Of a stretch of 64,000 nt of DNA, positions 38,113 to 48,001 are shown piece by piece. Location of the stretch: the NCBI GenBank assembly GCA_902573565.1, contig CACGKI010000007.1, forward strand, positions 1 through 64,000, written 5' to 3'. The position numbers and the translations under genes were made by a program. Position 1 is the first letter of the stretch; the number at the start of each line of letters is the position of its first letter. The notes under the pieces were generated by a model that was not told where the DNA came from, made no database searches, and saw nothing but the letters and a program-made list of their open reading frames with translations. Origin of the DNA: an uncultured Prochlorococcus sp. Lineage in GTDB: Bacteria; Cyanobacteriota; Cyanobacteriia; PCC-6307; Cyanobiaceae.

Positions 38113-39231
38113 ATGAGTCAAAAGAATCTTTATAAGGGTTTTGAGGTAGAACTTTTTACGGGTTCTTTAAATTCTCATGTTGGTGTTTCGGATGAAATTG
38201 AGAAAAAATTTCCTGATTTTGTCAAAGAGCCAGATAACAGAAACGTTGAATATATAACAACACCGGAAAAAGACTACAATTTTTTATATGACAAATTAAT
38301 AAATCCAAGAAAAAAGTTAAGAAAGTGGCTAAGTGCTAAAAATTTAACAATCATTCCTTCGTCTACGCTTTGTTTTAAACACGATAATCAATTTCAAAGA
38401 TCTGATATTGAAAATGTTTATCATCAATTTATACAAGATCATTATGGAACATCTATCGCAACTTCAAGTGTACATATAAACGTAGGAATAGATGATTTAG
38501 ATAAGCTTTTTGCGGCTATTAGACTAATAAGATCTGAGGCGGCTTTATATTTATCCCTAAGTGCTAGTTCACCTTTTTTAAATAATAAAATTACGAAGAA
38601 TCATTCTCAGAGATGGATGCAGTTTCCTAAAACACCAAGTAAGGTACCTTTGTTTGTAAATCATAATTCTTATATCAATTGGATCGAGGAAAATATAGCT
38701 AATAAGAACATGCAAAATATTAGGCATTTTTGGTCTTCAATTCGACCAAATGGTCCCCAAAGACCTTTAATTCTTGACCGTTTGGAATTAAGAATTTGTG
38801 ATTTTGTTTTTGATATTAACTTGCTTTTAGGGATAACAGCCATGATAGAACTAAGGATTTTAAATTTATTTGAAAATATAAATACTTTAGATCCTTTGAA
38901 AACCAGTTTTTTTTCTATTGATGAATTATCAGAAATATGTGATCAAAATGAAATTAATGCTGCTAAAGCTAGTCTGAATTCAGAATTGATTCACTGGAAA
39001 GATGGCAAAAAAGTTATTTGTAGAGAGTGGATTCGAAACTTATTATCAGATTTGTCATCCACAGCAGACAATTTTGGTATGAAGCATCTTTTGAATCCTA
39101 TATATAAAGTACTTGAAGAAGGTAATCAATCTATGAAATGGATAAATCAATATGAAAAAGGTCTTTCTATTGAGCAAATAATGAAAATTTCTATTGAAGA
39201 TATGATTAGGAGTGAGGGCCAGAATGTTTGA
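38113..39231 (+). CDS. gshA: Glutamate--cysteine ligase, cyanobacterial type
   Basis: A 372-residue protein with the start MSQKNLYKGFEVELFTGSL and motifs PDNRNVEYITTPE, SSVHINVGIDDLD, IRHFWSSIRPNGP and LDRLELRICDF, which fit the cyanobacterial GshA family (TIGR02048-like). It performs the first step of glutathione synthesis. There is no gap to trpE, suggesting cotranscription. The family is recognised by pattern, not aligned. Confidence 0.87.
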   Translation: MSQKNLYKGFEVELFTGSLNSHVGVSDEIEKKFPDFVKEPDNRNVEYITTPEKDYNFLYDKLINPRKKLRKWLSAKNLTIIPSSTLCFKHDNQFQRSDIENVYHQFIQDHYGTSIATSSVHINVGIDDLDKLFAAIRLIRSEAALYLSLSASSPFLNNKITKNHSQRWMQFPKTPSKVPLFVNHNSYINWIEENIANKNMQNIRHFWSSIRPNGPQRPLILDRLELRICDFVFDINLLLGITAMIELRILNLFENINTLDPLKTSFFSIDELSEICDQNEINAAKASLNSELIHWKDGKKVICREWIRNLLSDLSSTADNFGMKHLLNPIYKVLEEGNQSMKWINQYEKGLSIEQIMKISIEDMIRSEGQNV

Positions 39232-39284
39232 TTATTTAAATAAACATTTGATCTGAACATTTTCTCTTGTGACATAATAATTAT

Positions 39285-42254
39285 ATGGAATCTTTTGATC
39301 AGAATAAAAATAATAATATGGATCTGATAAGTAATAATGATCCTCTTGATAAAAATCGTCTTTTGATTGAAAATCTATGGGAATCCGTATTAAGAGAAGA
39401 ATGCCCAGAAGATCAAGCAGATAGATTGATACAGCTTAAAGAATTAAGTTATTCGAAACAAATTGATGGTGATATTTCAAAAACATTTAAAAATGAAATA
39501 GTTGATATTGTAAATTCAATGGATTTAGCAGAATCTATTGCAGCAGCTAGGGCTTTCTCATTATATTTTCAACTAATTAATATTCTGGAACAAAGAGTCG
39601 AGGAAGATAGATATATTCAAAGTTTTACTAACAAGAATGTTCAAAAATCTCCTGATAATCTTGATCCTTTTGCACCAGCATTGGCCAGGCAAAATGCTCC
39701 AGTTACATTTCGAGAATTATTTTATAGGTTGAGGAAATTAAATGTCCCACCAGGAAAATTAGAGGAGTTATTGCAGGAAATGGATATTCGTTTAGTTTTT
39801 ACTGCTCATCCGACCGAGATAGTTAGACATACAATTAGACATAAGCAGACTAGAGTTGCAAATTTGTTAAAAAAAATACAAGTTGAGCAATTTTTGACAA
39901 AAGAAGAAAAAAATTGTCTTAAAAACCAATTAAAAGAGGAAGTAAGAGTTTGGTGGAGAACAGATGAATTGCATCAATTTAAGCCTTCAGTTTTAGACGA
40001 AGTAGATTATGCATTGCATTATTTTCAGCAAGTTTTATTTAATGCAATGCCTCAATTGAGAGGAAGAATAGCTGAAGCACTTTCCGAAAATTATCCAGAT
40101 GTTCAAATGCCCTCGGAATCTTTTTGTAACTTCGGTTCTTGGGTCGGTTCCGATAGAGATGGTAATCCATCTGTCACTCCTGAAATAACATGGAGAACTG
40201 CTTGCTACCAAAGACAGTTGATGTTGGAAAGATATATTGTCGCAACATCTAATCTAAGAGATCAATTAAGTGTCTCTATGCAATGGAGTCAAGTAAGTTC
40301 TTCCTTATTAGAGTCACTAGAAACAGATAGAGTTAAGTTCCCAGAAATCTATGAAGCTAGGGCGACAAGATACAGATCAGAACCTTACAGATTGAAGTTA
40401 AGTTATATTTTAGAAAAATTGAGGTTAACACAAGAAAGGAATAATTTATTAGCTGAGAGTGGCTGGAAATTAGACTTAGAGGGAGAAATCGATAATAAAA
40501 ATATAGATAAAGTTGAAAACTTATATTATAAATCGGTAAACGAATTTACTTATGATCTCGAACTGATTAAAAATAGCCTGATTAGTACTGACTTATCTTG
40601 TGAGGCAGTAAATATATTACTTACTCAGGTTCATATTTTCGGATTTTCTCTAGCAAGTTTAGATATTCGTCAAGAAAGTACAAGGCATAGTGATGCTTTA
40701 AAAGAGCTTACAAATTATCTTGAATTATCAGTGCAATATGACCAAATGTCAGAGGAAGATAAAATTAAATGGCTTGTAGATGAATTAAATACAAAAAGAC
40801 CTTTAATTCCCTCTGAAGTTAACTGGACTAAAACAACTGAAGAAACCTTTTCAGTTTTTAAAATGGTTAAGAGACTGCAGCAAGAATTTGGAAGTCGTAT
40901 CTGTCATTCTTATGTAATTTCAATGAGTCATAGTGCATCTGATTTACTTGAAGTTCTATTGCTGGCAAAAGAAATGGGACTTTTTGATCAAGATTCACAG
41001 AAGTCAAAATTATTAGTTGTACCTCTTTTCGAGACTGTTGAAGACCTTAAAAGAGCACCAGAAGTAATGGAAAGGTTGTTTAAATTAGATTTTTACAAAT
41101 CATTATTGCCAAAAGTTGGAGAATCATTTAAACCTCTTCAAGAATTAATGCTAGGGTATTCTGATAGCAATAAAGATTCAGGATTTGTTTCTAGTAATTG
41201 GGAAATTCATAGAGCACAAATAGCTCTTCAAAATCTTGCAAGTAGGAATAATATATTACTTAGACTATTCCATGGCAGAGGTGGTTCTGTAGGTCGAGGA
41301 GGAGGACCTGCCTATCAAGCAATATTAGCTCAACCTAGCGGGACTTTGAAAGGAAGAATAAAAATAACAGAACAAGGTGAAGTGTTAGCTTCAAAATATA
41401 GTCTCCCAGAACTGGCTTTGTATAATCTAGAAACTGTCACAACAGCGGTTATTCAGAATAGTTTAGTAAATAATAGACTTGATGCCACTCCAGAATGGAA
41501 TCAATTAATGTCTAGGTTGGCAGAAACATCAAGATCTCATTACCGAAAATTAGTTCATGAGAATCCTGATTTATTAAATTTCTTTCAAGAGGTCACGCCA
41601 ATAGAAGAAATAAGTAAATTACAGATATCTAGTAGGCCTGCGAGAAGAAAAAAAGGTGCAAAAGATTTGTCAAGTTTAAGGGCCATTCCATGGGTATTTG
41701 GCTGGACACAAAGTAGATTTCTTTTGCCAAGTTGGTTTGGAGTAGGTACTGCTTTATCATCTGAATTAAATTCAGATCCACAACAAATTGAATTATTAAG
41801 AGTTCTCCATCAAAGGTGGCCATTTTTTAGAATGTTAATATCTAAGGTAGAAATGACATTATCCAAGGTGGATTTGGAAGTTGCTAAGCATTATGTTGAT
41901 ACCCTTGGCAGTAAAGAAAATAAAGATTCTTTTGATGTTATTTTCACAGTAATATCTAAAGAATATAATCTTACAAAATCTTTAATACTTGAAATTACTG
42001 GTAAAAATCAGCTTCTAGAGTCTGATAGAGATTTAAGATCATCAGTAAGCTTAAGAAATAAGACAATTATCCCATTAGGATTTCTGCAAGTTTCACTTTT
42101 AAGAAGACTTAGAGACCAAACAAGACAACCTCCAATTAGCGAATTTTTAATTGATAAAGACGAATCTAGTAGAGCTTATAGTAGAAGTGAACTATTGAGG
42201 GGGGCACTACTGACTATTAATGGCATAGCGGCTGGCATGAGAAATACGGGTTGA
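39285..42254 (+). CDS. ppc: Phosphoenolpyruvate carboxylase
   Basis: A 989-residue enzyme that forms oxaloacetate from PEP and bicarbonate, an anaplerotic step feeding the 2-oxoglutarate branch. Catalytic motifs are [18 protein letters not shown] (His), [44 protein letters not shown], and the C-terminal [10 protein letters not shown]. The length matches cyanobacterial PEPC. A TTG-start gene follows 3 bases after its stop codon. Confidence 0.97.
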   Translation: MESFDQNKNNNMDLISNNDPLDKNRLLIENLWESVLREECPEDQADRLIQLKELSYSKQIDGDISKTFKNEIVDIVNSMDLAESIAAARAFSLYFQLINILEQRVEEDRYIQSFTNKNVQKSPDNLDPFAPALARQNAPVTFRELFYRLRKLNVPPGKLEELLQEMDIRLVFTAHPTEIVRHTIRHKQTRVANLLKKIQVEQFLTKEEKNCLKNQLKEEVRVWWRTDELHQFKPSVLDEVDYALHYFQQVLFNAMPQLRGRIAEALSENYPDVQMPSESFCNFGSWVGSDRDGNPSVTPEITWRTACYQRQLMLERYIVATSNLRDQLSVSMQWSQVSSSLLESLETDRVKFPEIYEARATRYRSEPYRLKLSYILEKLRLTQERNNLLAESGWKLDLEGEIDNKNIDKVENLYYKSVNEFTYDLELIKNSLISTDLSCEAVNILLTQVHIFGFSLASLDIRQESTRHSDALKELTNYLELSVQYDQMSEEDKIKWLVDELNTKRPLIPSEVNWTKTTEETFSVFKMVKRLQQEFGSRICHSYVISMSHSASDLLEVLLLAKEMGLFDQDSQKSKLLVVPLFETVEDLKRAPEVMERLFKLDFYKSLLPKVGESFKPLQELMLGYSDSNKDSGFVSSNWEIHRAQIALQNLASRNNILLRLFHGRGGSVGRGGGPAYQAILAQPSGTLKGRIKITEQGEVLASKYSLPELALYNLETVTTAVIQNSLVNNRLDATPEWNQLMSRLAETSRSHYRKLVHENPDLLNFFQEVTPIEEISKLQISSRPARRKKGAKDLSSLRAIPWVFGWTQSRFLLPSWFGVGTALSSELNSDPQQIELLRVLHQRWPFFRMLISKVEMTLSKVDLEVAKHYVDTLGSKENKDSFDVIFTVISKEYNLTKSLILEITGKNQLLESDRDLRSSVSLRNKTIIPLGFLQVSLLRRLRDQTRQPPISEFLIDKDESSRAYSRSELLRGALLTINGIAAGMRNTG

Positions 42255-42257
42255 TAA

Positions 42258-42704
42258 TTGCAATATTCTTTTAAAAAAAAACTTGTTCTTCCAGAAGGTT
42301 ATTTCCTCAACTCTTCTAAGATCCCAGCTGCTAGAGAAGTTAATAGACTTTTAGCGAATTGTGGTTGTGAGATGTATCCATCAAAAACCCTTTCAGAGGC
42401 TATTGAAAAAAGTAATTTCTTTTTTGCTATACAGAGAGAATTAAAAAATAAATTATATGGTTTTGTAAGGGTTACATCTGACAGAGGATTGAATGCTAAT
42501 TTATGGAATTTAAGTGCAGAACCAGGCAATAATCAGCAACTTTATTATTTAATTTTGCTTCAAATAACTCTTGAAAAAATAAATAGAGAAATGCCTGGAT
42601 GTAGTATTTCTGTGCAAGCTCCAGCTTCTTCATTTAAAAGTCTAGAAGAAAGCGGATTCATACTAGATCCAAATGGAATAAGAGTAATGGGATATAATCT
42701 TTAA
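42258..42704 (+). CDS. GNAT-like N-acetyltransferase
   Basis: A 148-residue protein starting at TTG 3 bases after the ppc stop. The pattern FFAIQREL, LYGFVRVTSDRGLNANLWNL, an oxidised-looking acyl-CoA segment near LQITLEKI, and C-terminal SLEESGFILDPNGIRVM fits the GNAT fold. The canonical QxxGxG acetyl-CoA loop is poorly conserved, so activity is uncertain. It ends 10 bases before tRNA-Arg(CCG), which runs in the opposite direction. Confidence 0.75.
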   Translation: MQYSFKKKLVLPEGYFLNSSKIPAAREVNRLLANCGCEMYPSKTLSEAIEKSNFFFAIQRELKNKLYGFVRVTSDRGLNANLWNLSAEPGNNQQLYYLILLQITLEKINREMPGCSISVQAPASSFKSLEESGFILDPNGIRVMGYNL

Positions 42705-42714
42705 AATAATATAA

Positions 42715-42788
42715 CGAGCATGGAGGGATTTGAACCCCCGACTCTCAGAACCGGAATCTGATGCTCTATCCAACTGAGCTACATGCCC
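42715..42788 (-). tRNA. tRNA-Arg (anticodon CCG)
   Basis: A 74-nt cloverleaf on the minus strand. The acceptor strands are GGGCATG and CATGCTC with discriminator G. The anticodon stem TCAGA/TCTGA encloses TTCCGGT, so the anticodon is CCG. The T-arm is GGGGGTTCAAATCCCTC. CCA is not encoded. Its 5' end lies 75 bases before the likely recF start, on the opposite strand. Confidence 0.95.
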
Positions 42789-42862
42789 TTTTTTTCAATT
42801 TCTTTAAAGAAAATCTAAATATATCAAACTTAGCTACTTTATTTAATGAATGCATAAAAAAA

Positions 42863-43954
42863 ATTTTTTTAAATAAATTAAAAATTAAAAATTTTCGAAA
42901 CCATAAAAGTTTTGAAATCGATCTTAAAGAGCAAAGAACAATTGTTCTTGGTTGTAATGGTATTGGCAAGTCAAATTTACTTGAATCGATTGAATTTTTA
43001 AGTCAATTAAAATCTAATAGAGCATTAAGTGATAAAGATCTTATAGAAAATGATAGTGATATGGCTGTAATCATAGGGCAAATCGATTTTAGAGATGATT
43101 TAAAGTTAAATTTATTTCGAAAAGGTCCTAAAAGGATTTATGTTAATGAATCAGTTTTGAAAAAACAGAGTGAAATAAAGAATTACATTCGGAGCGTATG
43201 TTTTTGTTCTAATGATATAGATATTGTGCGAAGTGAACCCAGTTATCGAAGATCATGGATCGATAAAGTTGTATGTCAGCTTGAACCAGTTTATTTAGAT
43301 TTGATAAGTAGATTTAATAGGCTTTTAAAACAAAGAAGTCATTTTTGGCGTTCAGAAAGTTATCAAAATAACCAATGCTTTGATATGGTTGAAAGTTTTG
43401 ATATTCAAATGTCAATCCTAAGCACAAGAATTTTTAGGCGGAGAAGAAGGGCTTTATTAAAAATAAAACCATACGTTGAATATTGGCATAATCACTTAAG
43501 TAAATCTAAAGAGCAAATAGATATAAATTATCTTTCAGGAATACAAAATATAAGTCCAGAAGAAGAAGAAGAGGAAGTTATCAGTAAAAAAATAGTAGAA
43601 CAGCTATCAAATCAGCGTTCATTAGAAGCATTGACCGGTAAATGTAATTTTGGACCTCATCGCGATGATATTGAATTTTTAATTAATGATATTTCAGTTA
43701 GAAAATATGGTTCTTCTGGTCAACAAAGAACTTTTATCTTGGCCTTAAAGATGGCTGAATTGGATTTATTAACTAAAACATTAAATGTTCCTCCAATACT
43801 TATATTGGATGATGTCCTAGCAGAACTAGATATAACTAGACAAAATTTGTTATTAAATTCTGTTGGCAAAGATAGTCAATGTTTTATAAGTGCGACACAT
43901 CTGGATCAATTTAATCAGTCTTTCTTAGGTTCTTCACAAATGATTCATTTATAA
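42863..43954 (+). CDS. recF: DNA repair and replication protein RecF
   Basis: An SMC-like ATPase that helps load RecA at gaps. RecF motifs include LKIKNFRNHKSFEI, the Walker A GCNGIGKSNLLESI, LSSGQQRTFILALK-type signature (seen as YGSSGQQRTFILALK) and a Walker B LILDDVLAELD. The start is a problem: the open frame reaches back into the antisense tRNA and no ATG, GTG or TTG lies between the tRNA and the family start. The best fit is ATT at 42863, giving (M)FLNKLKIKNFRNH, about 363 residues. Downstream genes are unrelated (speD 51 bases later). Confidence 0.9.
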   Translation: MFLNKLKIKNFRNHKSFEIDLKEQRTIVLGCNGIGKSNLLESIEFLSQLKSNRALSDKDLIENDSDMAVIIGQIDFRDDLKLNLFRKGPKRIYVNESVLKKQSEIKNYIRSVCFCSNDIDIVRSEPSYRRSWIDKVVCQLEPVYLDLISRFNRLLKQRSHFWRSESYQNNQCFDMVESFDIQMSILSTRIFRRRRRALLKIKPYVEYWHNHLSKSKEQIDINYLSGIQNISPEEEEEEVISKKIVEQLSNQRSLEALTGKCNFGPHRDDIEFLINDISVRKYGSSGQQRTFILALKMAELDLLTKTLNVPPILILDDVLAELDITRQNLLLNSVGKDSQCFISATHLDQFNQSFLGSSQMIHL

Positions 43955-44005
43955 TTCAAAAAGTTCTGATTTTTAGCTAATCTTAAATTCATATAAATTT
44001 TGTAA

Positions 44006-44440
44006 ATGGAAGTCCCCAAAAAAAACCAACTTATAAGATCTTTTACTAGTGATCAAAACTTAAGTCATCAAAGTAAACACCTCTTGTTGGAGCTCTATAA
44101 TTGTGATTACGAAAAATTAAATGATGAATCTTTTTTACGTTGTACGCTTAATAGAGCTGCCAAATTGGCAAAGGCAACAGTTCTCAATTTGATGAGTAAT
44201 AAATTCGAGCCTCAAGGGGTTACAGCAATTGCATTACTGGCTGAGTCTCATATTTCAATACATACTTGGCCTGAATCCAAATATTCGGCTGTCGATATCT
44301 TTACATGTGGTCAAAATATGTTGCCAGAACTTGCTAGTCAATATTTAATTGAATCTTTAAAGGCTGAAGAACATTCCTTGCGGGTCATTGAGCGAAATCC
44401 CCCTCAAGAAGTGCTTAAACAGATGAGGACTATTATTTAA
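44006..44440 (+). CDS. speD: S-adenosylmethionine decarboxylase proenzyme
   Basis: A 144-residue proenzyme of the short bacterial SpeH type that provides aminopropyl groups for spermidine. The self-cleavage motif is AESHISIHTWPES; the Ser before HISIH becomes the pyruvoyl group. A conserved VDIFTCG follows. It converges with the LarE-like gene, 9 bases away. Confidence 0.94.
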   Translation: MEVPKKNQLIRSFTSDQNLSHQSKHLLLELYNCDYEKLNDESFLRCTLNRAAKLAKATVLNLMSNKFEPQGVTAIALLAESHISIHTWPESKYSAVDIFTCGQNMLPELASQYLIESLKAEEHSLRVIERNPPQEVLKQMRTII

Positions 44441-44449
44441 TTTAAATAT

Positions 44450-45274
44450 TTATCTATTTAATTTTCCGCTTATAAGTCCCTCAAGATCTAAGCTTGTACA
44501 ATTAAATCCTAAATCATAGAAATATTGAACTAAATCACTAAAGTTATATTTTTTAAAAAAACTCTTTAATTCATTTTTGGGAATTTCTATTCTTGCAGTT
44601 GACCCTTGGCATCTAACTCTAACCTCAGATAACCCCCCTTCTTTTAGATATTCTTCTGCTTTCTCAACCATCTTAAGTCTCTTACTTGTTATTTCATGGC
44701 CATAAGGAAATCTTGATGATAAGCAAGGTTGAGCCGGTTTATCCCACCAGGGAAAACCTAATGCTTTGGATACGTCCCTTATGTCTTGTTTTGAGAATTT
44801 AAATTTTGCAAGGGGAGAGACAACTCCTGCATTTTTTGCGGCTTGAATACCCGGTCTATAATCTTTAAGATCATCTAGATTGACTCCATCTAAAACAAAT
44901 TTATAATTAAATTTTTTAGAAAAGTAGGTTGTATGTTTGTGAAGCTCTTTTTTACATGCAAAGCACCTATTTTGGGGATTTTTACTATAACTTGATTGGT
45001 CTAATTCGGATGTTTTAATTTCTAGATGCTTCACGCCAATCCATTTAGCTTGACTTCTTGCTTCTTCGCGAAGTGTATTGGCTAATGCTGGAGAAATACC
45101 AGTAAGCGCTATTGCTTTGCAACCTAATTGCTCGAATGCTAATGATGCTACTAATGTACTGTCAACTCCCCCTGAATAAGCTATGCAAACGCTATCAAGA
45201 TTCTTAATGTATCTTCTAATTGTATAAAGTTTTTCACTTTGTTCATCAGAGAGAATTTCTAGTTGATTGAACAT
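44450..45274 (-). CDS. larE: LarE-like ATP-dependent sacrificial sulfur transferase (PP-loop)
   Basis: A 274-residue PP-loop ATPase. The N-terminal IAYSGGVDSTLVASLA is the pyrophosphatase loop. A Cys-rich segment, NPQNRCFACKKELHK, matches the LarE signature around the sacrificial cysteine, and PCLSSRFPYGHEIT follows. LarE supplies sulfur to the nickel-pincer nucleotide of lactate racemase. No larB or larC is adjacent, so the substrate may be different here. Confidence 0.82.
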   Translation of the reverse strand: MFNQLEILSDEQSEKLYTIRRYIKNLDSVCIAYSGGVDSTLVASLAFEQLGCKAIALTGISPALANTLREEARSQAKWIGVKHLEIKTSELDQSSYSKNPQNRCFACKKELHKHTTYFSKKFNYKFVLDGVNLDDLKDYRPGIQAAKNAGVVSPLAKFKFSKQDIRDVSKALGFPWWDKPAQPCLSSRFPYGHEITSKRLKMVEKAEEYLKEGGLSEVRVRCQGSTARIEIPKNELKSFFKKYNFSDLVQYFYDLGFNCTSLDLEGLISGKLNR

Positions 45275-45382
45275 GCTATTTACTTTAAAATTCGAATTAC
45301 CTATGAATAGGTTGAATTTATTATTAAATTTTTAATAATATTCTTTACTATATCTTAGATTAAATTTATTCATCTTGTTCAA

Positions 45383-46543
45383 TTGACGAATACAACCAGC
45401 AATAGAGGAATTGGAATCGTCACAGCAAGTGACAGCCAAGAGAGATCAAAAGGTCAGTTGCATATTTATGATGGTGAAGGTAAGGGCAAAAGTCAGGCTG
45501 CTTTGGGTGTTGTTCTTAGGACAATAGGATTAGGAATATGTGAAAAAAAACAGTCAAGAGTTTTGCTTCTCAGATTTTTAAAAGGTCCTGAGAGATCATA
45601 TGATGAGGATTCAGCTATAGAGGCCTTGCAAAGAGGCTTCCCACACTTAATTGATCATGTAAGGACCGGAAGATCGGAATTTTTTACTGCTGACCAGGTG
45701 ACAAAGTTTGATATTGGGGAGGCTGAAAGAGGTTGGAATATTGCTAAAGGAGCAATTGCTAGTTCCCTTTATTCCGTAGTTGTACTAGATGAGTTAAATC
45801 CAGTTCTTGACTTAGGGATGCTTGATATCAAAGAAGTAGTCGATTCTCTTCAAAATCGTCCCGATGGACTGGAAATAATTATTACCGGCAGGGCAGCCCC
45901 TATCCCTTTGGTAAGAATATCTCAACTCCATTCAGAAATGAGACCACGTTTAACTGCAGACTTATCAAAACTAACAGGACAAAAAAGATGTAATGGTGGA
46001 ATTGAGATTTATACAGGTGAAGGAAAAGGTAAATCTACTAGTGCACTTGGTAAAGCTCTTCAAGCTATTGGCAAGGGAATATCTCAAGACAAAAGTCATA
46101 GAGTTTTAATATTACAGTGGTTAAAGGGTGGGAATGGTTATACCGAAGATGCTGCTATTGAAGCATTGAGAGAAAGTTACCCGCACTTGGTAGATCATTT
46201 ACGCTCAGGCAGAGATGCTATCGTTTGGAGAGGTCAGCAACAACCAATTGATTATGTTGAGGCTGAAAGGGCATGGGAAATTGCTAAAGCTGCAATTTTG
46301 AGTGGCTTGTATAAAACAATTATTTTGGATGAATTGAATCCAACTGTTGATTTGGAACTGTTACCTGTGGAATCAATACATCAAACTCTCGTAAAAAAAC
46401 CAACAGAAACAGAAGTTGTTATTACTGGAAGATGTAAAAATGAACCTTCATACTTTGAACTCGCCGATGTTTACTCCGAAATGGTCTGTCATAAGCATTA
46501 TGCAAATGTTGGAGTTGATTTGAAAAGAGGTGTAGATTATTAA
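45383..46543 (+). CDS. Tandem-duplicated CobO/BtuR-type ATPase
   Basis: A 386-residue protein starting at TTG and made of two homologous halves. Half one (about 20-190) has IYDGEGKGKSQAALG, LRFLKGPERSYDEDSAIEAL and VVLDELNPVLDLG. Half two (about 210-380) has IYTGEGKGKSTSALG, LQWLKGGNGYTEDAAIEAL and IILDELNPTVDLE. Both P-loops look intact. Relatives are cob(I)yrinic acid a,c-diamide adenosyltransferases, usually of one domain. This fused form may be a cobalamin adenosyltransferase or a derived NTPase. Confidence 0.85.
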   Translation: MTNTTSNRGIGIVTASDSQERSKGQLHIYDGEGKGKSQAALGVVLRTIGLGICEKKQSRVLLLRFLKGPERSYDEDSAIEALQRGFPHLIDHVRTGRSEFFTADQVTKFDIGEAERGWNIAKGAIASSLYSVVVLDELNPVLDLGMLDIKEVVDSLQNRPDGLEIIITGRAAPIPLVRISQLHSEMRPRLTADLSKLTGQKRCNGGIEIYTGEGKGKSTSALGKALQAIGKGISQDKSHRVLILQWLKGGNGYTEDAAIEALRESYPHLVDHLRSGRDAIVWRGQQQPIDYVEAERAWEIAKAAILSGLYKTIILDELNPTVDLELLPVESIHQTLVKKPTETEVVITGRCKNEPSYFELADVYSEMVCHKHYANVGVDLKRGVDY

Positions 46544-46561
46544 ATACTCCTAAAAATAACT

Positions 46562-47710
46562 TCATAATAATTTTTTTACCTTTTCAATACCATCCTCAAT
46601 AGATCTGGATTTAATTTGAAATTTAGACAAAATTTTTGAAGCTATTTCAGAACGTTTACCAGATTTGCATACGGTAAAGACTTCTTTAAGTAAACTTTCT
46701 TTTTGAATAAATTCTAAGTCAGTTTCTTTTTGCAAATTACTTAGAGGGATTGATATTGAACCTTCAATGGCTGAATTTGTAAATTCATCATTTTCCCTAA
46801 CATCAATTAAAAGAATTTTGTTGGGTTTTGCTTTATATAAGTTATAAAATTCAATAGCATTGATCCTTTCTATTTTAATATTTTTCTCAGAACATTCATT
46901 ATCATCATCATAAAAATCTTTAAACTCAGAGAGATTTTTGATTTGCTTATTGATCGGGTCACTTTTTAAATGTAATTTTTTCATATTTATATTCAACAGA
47001 TCAAAAATCAAAATTTGTCCATTTAAAGTTTCACCTTTTTTTAGGATGATTTTAATAATTTCATTAACCTGAAGAATACCTATTAGACCTGTTGAAACAC
47101 CTACAACTCCATATTCTGCACAACTAGGAATAGCATTTTTTGAAGGTGATTCTGGAAGAAGGTCTCTTAAGTTAGGACTATTTTTATTTAAATTGAAAAC
47201 ACTCACTTGGCCTTCGAATCCTTGCACACTGCCAAAAACTAGAGGTTTGTTTAGTATCAGACATGCATCATTTATCAAATATCTAGTTCCAAAGTTATCT
47301 GAACAATCACAGATAATATCAAATTCTTGAATTACGTCTAGGACATTTTTCGCAGTAATTCTTGTATCAAAAGAGAATACTTTGATATTAGGATTGAGAC
47401 CTTTAATTCTTTTTTTAGCAGAATCAATTTTCAAATTACCAATTTCATTTGTTTCATGAACTATTTGTCTCTGAAGATTTGACTTTTCTACATGATCATT
47501 ATCAACTATTCCAATTTTTCCAATCCCTGCCGCCGCTAAATAAATCAATACTGAAGATCCTAGCCCCCCTGCTCCTATGCACAAGACTGAGCTGTTTTTG
47601 AGTTTTAATTGCCCTTCGTTTCCTATCTCTGCGAGTGTTAAATGCTTTTGGTATCTTTCTTGTTCATCTGCATTTAGGAAATTAAATTTGAAATCTTCTG
47701 AGAATGTCAT
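46562..47710 (-). CDS. MoeB/ThiF-type adenylyltransferase with C-terminal rhodanese domain
   Basis: A 382-residue E1-like enzyme. The nucleotide site is IGAGGLGSSVLIYLAAAGIG, followed by VDNDHVEKSNLQRQIVH and FDIICDCSDNFGTRYLIND. The C-terminal rhodanese domain (from about residue 280) has the catalytic loop VFTVCKSGKRSE. The paired CxxC zinc motifs of E. coli MoeB are not seen. It may activate ThiS-, MoaD- or other ubiquitin-like sulfur carriers; Mo-cofactor function is doubtful in a streamlined strain with no Mo genes nearby. Confidence 0.87.
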   Translation of the reverse strand: MTFSEDFKFNFLNADEQERYQKHLTLAEIGNEGQLKLKNSSVLCIGAGGLGSSVLIYLAAAGIGKIGIVDNDHVEKSNLQRQIVHETNEIGNLKIDSAKKRIKGLNPNIKVFSFDTRITAKNVLDVIQEFDIICDCSDNFGTRYLINDACLILNKPLVFGSVQGFEGQVSVFNLNKNSPNLRDLLPESPSKNAIPSCAEYGVVGVSTGLIGILQVNEIIKIILKKGETLNGQILIFDLLNINMKKLHLKSDPINKQIKNLSEFKDFYDDDNECSEKNIKIERINAIEFYNLYKAKPNKILLIDVRENDEFTNSAIEGSISIPLSNLQKETDLEFIQKESLLKEVFTVCKSGKRSEIASKILSKFQIKSRSIEDGIEKVKKLL

Positions 47711-47800
47711 TTTTAATTTCGCAAATTTATCTTATGAAAATATGATAATTAAAATTAAAAATTTAACCTTTTTAAGGTTTGCTATTTGTGTGATTTATTA

Positions 47801-48001
47801 ATGTTTTTGTTAGAACAAGATAAGATTGAAATTTATTCATCAATAAAATTTCTTCAGAAATACGTTCAATATATAGATATATCAATACATCAAAAAAAAT
47901 ACAAAATGTGTCGGTTCGGAATTACACATGACAAAAAGGTAGCAAATAGACGAATTTTCCGTTATTGTCTGGTCAATATATTGAGATTATTGATTTCATG
48001 A
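47801..48001 (+). CDS. Uncertain small ORF overlapping CAAD gene start
   Basis: A 66-codon frame starting MFLLEQDKIEIYSSIKFLQK. It is basic, with a mildly hydrophobic end. Its TGA overlaps the next gene's ATG as ATGA, which could indicate coupling. The gap it fills (287 bases) would otherwise be a leader. There is no family match and no Shine-Dalgarno sequence. A chance frame is just as likely. Confidence 0.25.
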   Translation: MFLLEQDKIEIYSSIKFLQKYVQYIDISIHQKKYKMCRFGITHDKKVANRRIFRYCLVNILRLLIS

